Translations under genes and position numbers: made by a program
NCBI GenBank assembly: GCA_910586285.1
Contig: CAJUGR010000066.1
Location: 1-10,981, forward strand
Reading direction: 5' to 3'
Source of the DNA: an uncultured Erysipelotrichaceae bacterium
Lineage (GTDB): Bacteria > Bacillota_I > Bacilli_A > Erysipelotrichales > Erysipelotrichaceae
Length of the DNA: 10,981 nucleotides
Shown: positions 5,583-10,981 of the stretch, one piece after another
Numbering within the stretch: the first letter of the stretch is position 1
Layout of the letters: each line of letters starts with the position of its first letter
Notes under the pieces: model-generated
Databases searched by the model: none
Seen by the model: only the letters and a program-made list of their open reading frames with translations
What the model was told of the DNA's origin: nothing

Positions 5583-6878
5583 TCATTTCCTCTTTTCTAT
5601 TGGTATATACTCCTGTAAAGTTCCCACATATTTCGTAGCAGGACGCATTATTCTACCATCATACAATTTATTTTCAATATTATGCGCCAACCATCCAACC
5701 ATTCGTGCACATACAAATAACGGCGTAAACAGGTCGTGGGGGATGTGTAACATATCATAAACCAAGCCGCTGTAAAAATCCACATTGGCGCTGACACCGA
5801 CCCCCTTTTCCTTACGAATCAATTCCTTGGCATTCGCTTCAAAACGCTGATAGAAGGCCAAGCGCTTTTCTTCGTGTTTCTCGATGGCCAACTGGGCTAA
5901 GTGTTCTTTCAACAGCTCGGCACGCGGATCGGACTTTGTATAAATCGCATGACCCATGCCGTAAATTAACCCGCTGCGATCGTAGAATTCCTTATGCAAA
6001 AGCTGCTTTTGAACTTGACGAATGCGTTCATCATCTCCGTCCAGACCAATTTGTTCAATGACCTCATTCATCATATTGCAAACCTGTAAATTCGCTCCGC
6101 CGTGCCGTGGTCCTTTCAATGATCCGATTGATGCGGCTACCGCAGAATAAATATCGGTACCGGTCGATGCGACCACCACATTGGTAAATGTGGAGTTGTT
6201 TCCCCCGCCGTGATCGGCATGCAAGACGAGCATTAAATCTAAAATCTTCGCTTCCTGCGGAGTAAAACGACTGTCAGCTCTTAACATATGCAAAATATTT
6301 TCCGCCATGCCATAATGAGACTGAGGATAATGAATATGCAGGGACGCCCGCTCAAAATGATGTGCCATGGAATGGTATGCGTAACAAAGAATCGAAGGCA
6401 GCCTGGCAATGATTGATAACCCTTGACGCAGTGTATTGGCGATCGAATTATCATCTGCCGCCTCATCAAAATCATATAAAGACAATACCGCTTGTTGGAG
6501 CTGATTCATCAAATTGCCCGAAGGCATTTGCAGTATAGCGGTTTCCAAAAATTGATCCGGCAATTCATATTGACTTTGAAGTACCTTCATAAATATTTCA
6601 AGTTCCTCTGCGGTGGGAAGATATCCAAATAATAACAGAAAGCACGTCTCTTCAAAAGCAAAAACATGATCATGGACATAACGGCCGTGAATCAGATCGC
6701 TGATTTCAATACCGCGATAATAAAGCTGTCCTGCCGCATCCACTTTCTTACCATCCGCATACGCATAACCGACAACATCCGCAATTTTCGTTAATCCGAC
6801 CCGCACCCCGGTGCCATCCTCATTGCGCAAGCCCTTTTTGACATCATATTGCTGAAAATATTCATTAGGGATATCCAT
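5583..6878 (-). CDS. citZ: Citrate synthase (Si type)
   Basis: Condenses acetyl-CoA with oxaloacetate to citrate. In the 431-residue reading, the catalytic triad is His223 (HADHGGGNNST, 220-230), His259 (GPRHGGAN) and Asp367 (NVDFYSG). The binding block GHAIYTKSDPRA (309-320) is also present. KKGLRNEDGTGVRVGLTKI near the N-terminus is typical of the Firmicutes group. Two starts are possible. ATG 6878 has AAAGGA nine bases upstream and gives MDIPNEYFQQYDVKKG. ATG 6923 adds 15 residues but has no good ribosome site, so I prefer 6878. The gene is the promoter-proximal member of citZ-icd and is divergent from aconitase, whose product joins the two reactions. A methylcitrate synthase role cannot be excluded, but aconitase and icd point to citrate. 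Confidence 0.94.
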   Translation of the reverse strand: MDIPNEYFQQYDVKKGLRNEDGTGVRVGLTKIADVVGYAYADGKKVDAAGQLYYRGIEISDLIHGRYVHDHVFAFEETCFLLLFGYLPTAEELEIFMKVLQSQYELPDQFLETAILQMPSGNLMNQLQQAVLSLYDFDEAADDNSIANTLRQGLSIIARLPSILCYAYHSMAHHFERASLHIHYPQSHYGMAENILHMLRADSRFTPQEAKILDLMLVLHADHGGGNNSTFTNVVVASTGTDIYSAVAASIGSLKGPRHGGANLQVCNMMNEVIEQIGLDGDDERIRQVQKQLLHKEFYDRSGLIYGMGHAIYTKSDPRAELLKEHLAQLAIEKHEEKRLAFYQRFEANAKELIRKEKGVGVSANVDFYSGLVYDMLHIPHDLFTPLFVCARMVGWLAHNIENKLYDGRIMRPATKYVGTLQEYIPIEKRK

Positions 6879-6954
6879 AATATCCGATCCTTTATGATAA
6901 AACTTCAAAATGTTTTGATCCATCTTACCAGCTCGCTTTCATTTTGTTTCATTC

Positions 6955-6963
6955 ATTATATCA
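6955..6963 (-). promoter_or_regulatory. Extended -10 promoter of citZ-icd
   Basis: Minus strand TGATATAAT: TATAAT at 6960-6955 with TG one base upstream. No good -35 is found at 17 bases (TCATAT), as is common for extended -10 promoters. The start is expected near 6948, giving a leader of about 70 bases to ATG 6878. A second TATAAT copy lies 20 bases further upstream (6980-6975). Confidence 0.6.
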
Positions 6964-6978
6964 TAACTTTCAATATTA

Positions 6979-6997
6979 TATGAAATTTTCCTTCATA
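6979..6997. repeat. TATGAA-N7-TTCATA dyad between the divergent promoters
   Basis: TATGAA at 6979-6984 and TTCATA at 6992-6997 form a perfect 19-base dyad. It overlaps the -35 region of the aconitase promoter and lies about 20 bases upstream of the citZ -10. This is a sensible position for one regulator to control both genes. Confidence 0.45.
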
Positions 6998-7009
6998 ATC
7001 TGTTATAAT
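6980..7009 (+). promoter_or_regulatory. Promoter of the aconitase gene
   Basis: Extended -10 TGTTATAAT at 7001-7009 with a -35-like ATGAAA at 6980-6985 (spacer 18). The transcript should start near 7016, leaving a leader of about 57 bases. That leader contains a six-codon ATG...TAG reading frame (7024-7044). Confidence 0.6.
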
Positions 7010-7072
7010 TAGGGAAGATAAAAATGGCTGTGATACAAGCATAGACTATAAGATAGAGAGAGGATGAGCGAT

Positions 7073-8995
7073 ATGCCAACCATGACGGAAAAGATTTTGA
7101 AAGCCCATTGTATCGAAGGTGTGATGGAGCGAGGGACTCCCATTGCCATTCGCATCGATCAAACATTAACGCAGGATGCGACCGGTACGATGGCTTATTT
7201 ACAACTGGAAGCGATGGGCGTGGATCAAGTAAAAACCGAGTTATCAGTTAGTTATGTGGATCATAATACATTACAGAGCGGCTTTGAAAATGCCGATGAT
7301 CATAAATATTTACAGACGGTCGCTGCCAAGCATGGGATTTATTTTTCCCGAGCCGGTAACGGTATTTGTCATCAAGTACATTTAGAACGCTTTGCCAAAC
7401 CGGGAAAGACCTTACTGGGCAGTGATTCCCATACTCCGACAGCCGGCGGTATCGGTTCTTTGGCCATTGGCGCGGGCGGTTTGGATGTGGCCTGTGCTAT
7501 GGCCGGACGTCCTTTCCATTTACCGATGCCCAAAGTGGTAAAGGTAGAACTCATCGGAAAACTCAAACAAGGCGTATCTTCCAAAGATATCATTTTAAAG
7601 CTATTGTCTATGCTTACCGTTAAAGGCGGTGTAGGAAAAGTCATCGAATATTGCGGCGAAGGCGTGAAACATTTAAGTATTCCTCAGCGCGCCACCATTA
7701 CCAATATGGGGGCGGAGTTAGGTGCGACTTCCTCCATCTTCCCCAGTGATGAAGTTACGAAGCACTTTTTAAAAATGCAGGATCGTGAGTGTGATTACGT
7801 AGAATTAAGCGCTGACGATGACGCTGTTTACGATGAAAACTATACGATTGATTTAGCGGCATTGGAGCCGATGATTGCGATGCCGCACAGTCCTGATAAT
7901 ATCAAGACGATTCGCGAAGTTGCCGGTATGAAAGTAGATCAATGCGCGATCGGCAGCTGTACCAATTCTTCTTATATGGACATGATGAGCGTAGCTGCTA
8001 TTCTGAAAGGTCATGTGGCCAAAGAAAATGTTTCCCTTACCGTTTCCCCTGGCTCCAAACAGGTCTTGAATATGATCGCCCGCAACGGTGCCCTAGCCGA
8101 AATGATCGCTGCCGGTGCCCGCATTTTGGAAAGCACTTGCGGCCCTTGCATCGGTATGGGACAATCCCCCTGTACGGATGCTTTGTCCTTACGTACCTTT
8201 AATCGCAACTTCTACGGACGCAGCGGTACGCTAAGCGCACGCGTTTGTTTGGTATCGCCGGAAACTGCCGCCATCAGTGCGATTAACGGTGTTATCAGTG
8301 ATCCGCGTGAGGTCGATTATGAATTGCCGAAAGAACCGGAGCATTTCCTGATTGATGATCGTTGTATCATCAAGCCGGACCCCAAAACTGCTAAAGATGT
8401 AGAAGTAATCCGTGGTCCCAACATCAAACCGCTGCCAAGCAATACGGCGATGAGCGATACTATCGAAAAACAAGTCGTATTAAAAGTCACAGACAATATC
8501 ACCACCGATCATATCATGCCGGCCGGAGCCAAAGTATTGCCCTATCGCTCTAACATCGAAAAAATTTCCACCTTTGTTTTCCGTGATGTCAAAGCTGGCT
8601 TTGCAGATCTGTGTAAGGAAAAAGGCGGCGGCATCATCGTTGCCGGCAGTAATTATGGACAAGGGTCTTCTCGAGAACACGCAGCATTGGCGCCGATGTA
8701 TTTGGGAGTAAAAGCAATTATTGCCAAAAGTTTTGCTCGTATCCATCATGCCAATTTGATTAACTTCGGTATCTTACCGTTGTGCTTTATCAATGAAGAC
8801 GATTATGACCGTATCCATGAGGGCGATGTATTGGTGATCGCCAATACCCATGCTTTACAGCCAAACCAAACCGTTATGATTGAAAATCGCACATCGAATA
8901 CGCACTTTCCATGCAAACACAATTTATCTGCATTAGATATTGAGACCTTATTGGTAGGAGGTACACTGAATTATATCAAAGCCAATCAATCGTGA
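7073..8995 (+). CDS. acnA: Aconitate hydratase (aconitase), short 640-residue type
   Basis: Interconverts citrate and isocitrate through cis-aconitate using a [4Fe-4S] cluster. Cluster cysteines are Cys296 (GSCTNSSY), Cys356 and Cys359 (TCGPCIGMG). GSDSHTPTAGGIG (116-128) holds the catalytic Asp118/His120 region, and GQGSSREHAAL (529-539) contains Ser532 and Arg534, equivalent to mitochondrial Ser642 and Arg644. The N-terminus (TEKILKAHCIEG, IDQTLTQDATGTMAYLQLEA) and length fit the Aquifex/clostridial class rather than the 900-residue AcnA. ATG 7073 is preferred: GAGAGG at 7058-7063 is 9 bases away, whereas it abuts ATG 7064. The gene is divergent from citZ-icd and supplies the step between those enzymes. 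It ends at its own terminator. The homologous homoaconitase is less likely given the neighbours. Confidence 0.95.
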   Translation: MPTMTEKILKAHCIEGVMERGTPIAIRIDQTLTQDATGTMAYLQLEAMGVDQVKTELSVSYVDHNTLQSGFENADDHKYLQTVAAKHGIYFSRAGNGICHQVHLERFAKPGKTLLGSDSHTPTAGGIGSLAIGAGGLDVACAMAGRPFHLPMPKVVKVELIGKLKQGVSSKDIILKLLSMLTVKGGVGKVIEYCGEGVKHLSIPQRATITNMGAELGATSSIFPSDEVTKHFLKMQDRECDYVELSADDDAVYDENYTIDLAALEPMIAMPHSPDNIKTIREVAGMKVDQCAIGSCTNSSYMDMMSVAAILKGHVAKENVSLTVSPGSKQVLNMIARNGALAEMIAAGARILESTCGPCIGMGQSPCTDALSLRTFNRNFYGRSGTLSARVCLVSPETAAISAINGVISDPREVDYELPKEPEHFLIDDRCIIKPDPKTAKDVEVIRGPNIKPLPSNTAMSDTIEKQVVLKVTDNITTDHIMPAGAKVLPYRSNIEKISTFVFRDVKAGFADLCKEKGGGIIVAGSNYGQGSSREHAALAPMYLGVKAIIAKSFARIHHANLINFGILPLCFINEDDYDRIHEGDVLVIANTHALQPNQTVMIENRTSNTHFPCKHNLSALDIETLLVGGTLNYIKANQS

Positions 8996-9034
8996 TGGCG
9001 ATTCCTATATGCTTCAATATACACAATGAACTAT

Positions 9035-9068
9035 GATGATCTGATGTAATATTTGGATCATCTTTTTT
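9035..9068 (+). terminator. Rho-independent terminator after aconitase
   Basis: GATGATC (9035-9041) pairs with GATCATC (9056-9062). The stem can extend by three further pairs, two of them G-U. Six T follow (9063-9068). It lies 39 bases past the aconitase stop and separates it from the J-domain gene. Confidence 0.82.
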
Positions 9069-9103
9069 ATTCTGCCGTTATCTTCTTTAATTTCTTGTAT
9101 TTC

Positions 9104-9112
9104 TGCTATAAT
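9104..9112 (+). promoter_or_regulatory. Extended -10 promoter of the J-domain gene
   Basis: TGCTATAAT at 9104-9112: perfect TATAAT with TG extension, no clear -35. The start near 9119 gives a leader of about 35 bases containing the strong AGGGAGGA site before ATG 9154. Confidence 0.62.
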
Positions 9113-9153
9113 AATATCAAACCTCAGTCATTGATCGTTAAGGGAGGAACCGC

Positions 9154-10266
9154 ATGAGTCAAAAAAATATATGGAAAATTCTTGAAATTCCTGTGACTAC
9201 GGATATCAAGCAAATTCGCCAAGCATATGCCGCAAAAGCAAAAGAAGTACATCCGGAAGAACATCCTGAAACTTTTATGGAACTGCAAAATGCGTATCAA
9301 CAAGCCCTTCATTTTGCGAGGAAACAGGTTCGTTACCGACAGAATCAAACAACACAGCCAAATACGGACTCGCTTGAATCGGATCACGACGCTTTCACAC
9401 AAGAAGAAACCCCCGAAGCACAAATCGCACATACCACCCGTGCGGAAACGAAGTTAGCGAATCCATCTGCGCATGAAAAAGATGTAATTGAGATGCGGTC
9501 GTATTTTACCCAAGCCGATGAGCAGTATCGAAATAAGCAACAAGAAACGATCGAACAGACCATTGCCAAGATCGAGACTTTATTTCACCAAGAAAAGGCA
9601 GCCCATCAAGAATGGAATGCACTTCTTGATCACAAAACCATCCGTAACATCGCTATCCGTGAGGATTTTATCATTGCCCTTAATTCCGCTATGCAAAAGG
9701 CAGAGCCCATTCCTTTGCATGCGATCATGGCATTATCCTTTTTCTATCAAGATTTACAAAATCGAATTCATGATGATGCGATCCCTTTTTCGCTCCTATC
9801 AAATGAATTGGATCGCCAAAGCCAAATCTACGGTAACGACTTCCGTGAGCATCATGATTTGATTTTGCGGAATATAGTAAAATTTTTCCTTTTAGTACTG
9901 ATCGCTTTTATCTTCTTCAATGAACCGTTTTTGATTGGCGCGTATTTATATGAAATCGTGATCTTTTACTATTACAAGTCTGACCAAAATATGTTCCGTA
10001 AGCATCATGATCGGATATTGCGGAAAATAATAAAATTCTTCATATGGGTAGTGATCGTATCTATCCTCTTCAAAGAACCGTTTTTGATTGGCGCGTATTT
10101 ATTCGGAGTCGTGATCTTTTTCTATTCCATGTCTAACCAAAAGGCTAAAAAAGCCAAAAACGATAAGAAAAAACAAATACGTCTGCCGTTGGGCCTGATC
10201 ACATTCATCGCTCTGTTTATGATCGTCATGATATTCATCACTTTGATACTTTCTTTGTGGTCATAG
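9154..10266 (+). CDS. Membrane-anchored J-domain protein with a duplicated transmembrane hairpin
   Basis: This 370-residue protein begins with a compact J-domain (about 4-56): NIWKILEIPVTTDIKQIRQA, then KEVHPEEHPETFMELQNAYQ. The DnaK-stimulating HPD triad is HPE (33-35), seen in many Firmicutes J-like proteins. A hydrophilic, charged linker (about 60-225) has helical stretches. The C-terminal part is membrane: two hairpins at about 238-275 and 289-325, then a last segment at about 344-369, five predicted spans. The hairpins are a tandem duplication of 51 codons (9841-9993 and 9994-10146), both containing EPFLIGAYL. A Lys-rich stretch, AKKAKNDKKK, precedes the last span. AGGGAGG is six bases before ATG. 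It stands alone, with its own promoter, converging on the permease gene. It presumably recruits DnaK or another partner at the membrane; function unknown. Confidence 0.85.
   Translation: MSQKNIWKILEIPVTTDIKQIRQAYAAKAKEVHPEEHPETFMELQNAYQQALHFARKQVRYRQNQTTQPNTDSLESDHDAFTQEETPEAQIAHTTRAETKLANPSAHEKDVIEMRSYFTQADEQYRNKQQETIEQTIAKIETLFHQEKAAHQEWNALLDHKTIRNIAIREDFIIALNSAMQKAEPIPLHAIMALSFFYQDLQNRIHDDAIPFSLLSNELDRQSQIYGNDFREHHDLILRNIVKFFLLVLIAFIFFNEPFLIGAYLYEIVIFYYYKSDQNMFRKHHDRILRKIIKFFIWVVIVSILFKEPFLIGAYLFGVVIFFYSMSNQKAKKAKNDKKKQIRLPLGLITFIALFMIVMIFITLILSLWS
9841..10146 (+). repeat. In-frame tandem duplication of 153 bases inside the J-domain gene
   Basis: Copy 1 is 9841-9993 and copy 2 is 9994-10146. 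Both begin TTCCGT followed by A/G-AGCATCATGAT and encode FR(E/K)HHD(L/R)ILR. A 28-base block is identical (9922-9949 and 10075-10102), so the duplication is fairly recent or under strong constraint. Each copy encodes one transmembrane hairpin. Confidence 0.88.
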
Positions 10267-10289
10267 AGATATTGAGCCTAAGTGAAGAA
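10267..10289. other. Short convergent gap after the J-domain gene
   Basis: Twenty-three bases separate two convergent reading frames. I see no convincing terminator for the plus-strand gene here or in the following 150 bases. Confidence 0.4.
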
Positions 10290-10433
10290 TTATCCTCCTT
10301 TATGTTCCACGCAAATAGATGGATCATATTTTTTGAGATATACCATCGTTTCGTAACAAAATAAAGCGGAATACGGAACCATTTGCATTTGAACATCCGA
10401 AGTAGGCTGGCAATATTTTTTACAACAAATCAT
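10290..10433 (-). CDS. Small cysteine-containing ORF (47 residues) next to the permease gene
   Basis: Found by reading the gap after the permease. It starts MICCKKYCQPTSDVQMQMVP and ends CVEHKGG, with Cys at 3, 4, 8, 26 and 41. A good ribosome site AAAGGAG (10449-10443) lies nine bases before ATG 10433. The start is 33 bases downstream of the permease stop on the same strand, so it could be the last gene of that operon. There is no clear membrane span or signal peptide. The CC-N3-C cluster could bind metal or form disulfides. I do not recognise it. It may be a genuine small protein, a degraded remnant of a longer gene, or chance; the ribosome site and position are the main support. Confidence 0.4.
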   Translation of the reverse strand: MICCKKYCQPTSDVQMQMVPYSALFCYETMVYLKKYDPSICVEHKGG

Positions 10434-10451
10434 CTTTTCGAACTCCTTTAT

Positions 10452-10467
10452 AAAAAATGTATTTTTT
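10452..10467. repeat. AT-only palindrome between permease stop and small ORF
   Basis: AAAAAAT-GT-ATTTTTT is a perfect palindrome that overlaps the permease stop codon and lies just upstream of the small ORF's ribosome site. An A/T-only stem is weak. It may cause partial termination or affect initiation, or be compositional. Confidence 0.3.
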
Positions 10468-10981
10468 CAACAGAGCTTTCTATGATTGGCAATCCCCACA
10501 TATTGTTTGCTTATGGTATATACCACAAAAAAATAGCAAACATAAAAAAGCAAGAAACATATTACAAAACAGAAAGCAGCCCTCAAAAGAATATTGTGCA
10601 TGACAATAGGCAATAGCAAATTTAATTTCAGATTTACCAATGGAATACTAAAAAGCAAAACCAAAAGTGTCATAAACATCGGCATAAGCAATTTGCCTGC
10701 AATCTGTTTTTTTACTAATTCCTTTATTTGTTTATCGCTTTTCCCAATATAAGACAATACCTTGATACCTTCTGATTCCCGCTTTAATTCTACAATCTGC
10801 TGCAAAGACAAAACTGAAAAATATATAACAATAAAAATAAGACAAAGGCTTATTTGCAAAACTCCCATCCATTGTTGGCTATCCATATCAAATAAATTAA
10901 CACTCGGTTGAAGCATAATTACCCCGCAAAAGAAAGACATCGCTGAAAACAATAAGCATATGCACAAAATAATATTAATAA
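10467..10981 (-). CDS. FtsX-like ABC transporter permease (BceB type), C-terminal 170 residues; start beyond the right edge
   Basis: The frame is open to the window end, so only the C-terminus is seen. The in-frame TTG at 10967 is not a credible start. The visible part has a hydrophobic span (ILCICLLFSAMSFFCGVIML), then a span ending IVIYFSVLSLQQI. A cytoplasmic loop, ELKRESEGIKVLSYIGKSDK then QIKELVKKQ, follows, and two further spans with an ending KQYVGIANHRKLC. The order span, loop with a 'xxLxxIGxSDKQIKxLVKKQ' pattern, then two spans is characteristic of FtsX-domain permeases, especially BceB-like ones for peptide sensing or detoxification. The ATPase partner would lie outside the window. 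The region is clearly AT-richer than the metabolic genes. Substrate cannot be told from this part. Confidence 0.75.
   Translation of the reverse strand, partial: INIILCICLLFSAMSFFCGVIMLQPSVNLFDMDSQQWMGVLQISLCLIFIVIYFSVLSLQQIVELKRESEGIKVLSYIGKSDKQIKELVKKQIAGKLLMPMFMTLLVLLFSIPLVNLKLNLLLPIVMHNILLRAAFCFVICFLLFYVCYFFVVYTISKQYVGIANHRKLC

Larger units (their letters stand above)
6879..7072. promoter_or_regulatory. Divergent citZ/acn control region
   Basis: About 190 bases between the chosen starts. It holds two opposed extended -10 promoters 43 bases apart, a TATGAA-N7-TTCATA dyad between them, and several ATAA/TTAT motifs. These include ATAA-N9-TTAT (6963-6979) and ATAA-N4-TTAT (6995-7006). In Bacillus the citZ and citB promoters are controlled through ATAA-N7-TTAT boxes (CcpC). 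The spacing here differs, so a CcpC site is not claimed. Confidence 0.55.

Noticed and set aside
6879..6923. Longer citrate synthase start at 6923
   Set aside because: No good ribosome site, while ATG 6878 has AAAGGA at nine bases and matches the usual N-terminus. Not fully excluded, as the extra codons are open.
6963..6979. CcpC box upstream of citZ
   Set aside because: The Bacillus consensus is ATAA-N7-TTAT; here the spacing is nine, and four at 6995-7006. In such AT-rich DNA these are expected by chance.
7372..8749. Several minus-strand reading frames inside aconitase
   Set aside because: They are antisense shadows of a conserved gene with intact catalytic motifs; no ribosome sites or promoters of their own.
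9124..9432. Minus-strand frame of 102 codons over the J-domain gene start
   Set aside because: Antisense to the J-domain and its ribosome site, with no supporting signals.
10290..10304. C-terminal Gly-Gly of the small ORF as a ubiquitin-like tail or double-glycine leader
   Set aside because: Two glycines at the end of a 47-residue frame are weak evidence. There is no beta-grasp pattern, and a bacteriocin leader would need peptide after the GG. The codons also overlap a chance AAAGGAGG string.

Overview
The window looks like a chromosomal stretch of a low-to-moderate GC Firmicute, probably Erysipelotrichia or a neighbouring Bacilli/Clostridia lineage. Reasons are strong AGGAGG-type ribosome sites, near-consensus TATAAT boxes, the ACT-domain/PFL (DUF711) gene pair, and a membrane-anchored J-domain protein with an HPE motif. 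The lineage is an inference; no rRNA or tRNA is present to fix it.

Left part, all minus strand. An ACT-domain regulator-like gene (655-924) leads into a PFL-family gene that runs off the left edge (1-643). To the right, after an AT-rich gap with a doubtful 77-residue ORF (964-1197) and a cluster of inverted repeats (1236-1312), lies a two-gene operon. It encodes an uncharacterised 362-residue protein (2340-3428) and a P1-family (S58) peptidase (1372-2322). The roughly 280-base gap at 3429-3707 holds a possible long leader and a clear terminator for the next operon.

Central part. A compact metabolic block makes 2-oxoglutarate from acetyl-CoA and oxaloacetate. Citrate synthase (5583-6878) and NAD-type isocitrate dehydrogenase (4586-5581) are one base apart on the minus strand. 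Aconitase (7073-8995) is transcribed divergently from a shared 190-base control region that holds opposed extended -10 promoters and a dyad. The three enzymes form the oxidative half-branch of the TCA cycle, presumably feeding glutamate synthesis. Downstream of icd, and probably partly cotranscribed, are a VOC-fold protein (4162-4536) and a DtxR/MntR-type metal-dependent repressor (3708-4079), which also has its own good promoter. The block ends at a strong terminator (3676-3702).

Right part. After the aconitase terminator (9035-9068), a plus-strand gene with its own promoter encodes a J-domain protein whose C-terminal half is a tandemly duplicated transmembrane hairpin (9154-10266). Convergent to it are a probable 47-residue cysteine-containing small ORF (10290-10433) and, just upstream of that, the C-terminal part of an FtsX/BceB-like ABC transporter permease running off the right edge (10467-10981). 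This right end is visibly AT-richer than the metabolic block.

No CRISPR array, insertion sequence, phage gene, tRNA or rRNA was seen. Nothing here is clearly a new system. The best leads are the small ORF beside the permease, the duplicated-hairpin J protein, the divergent control region and the metal-regulator context.
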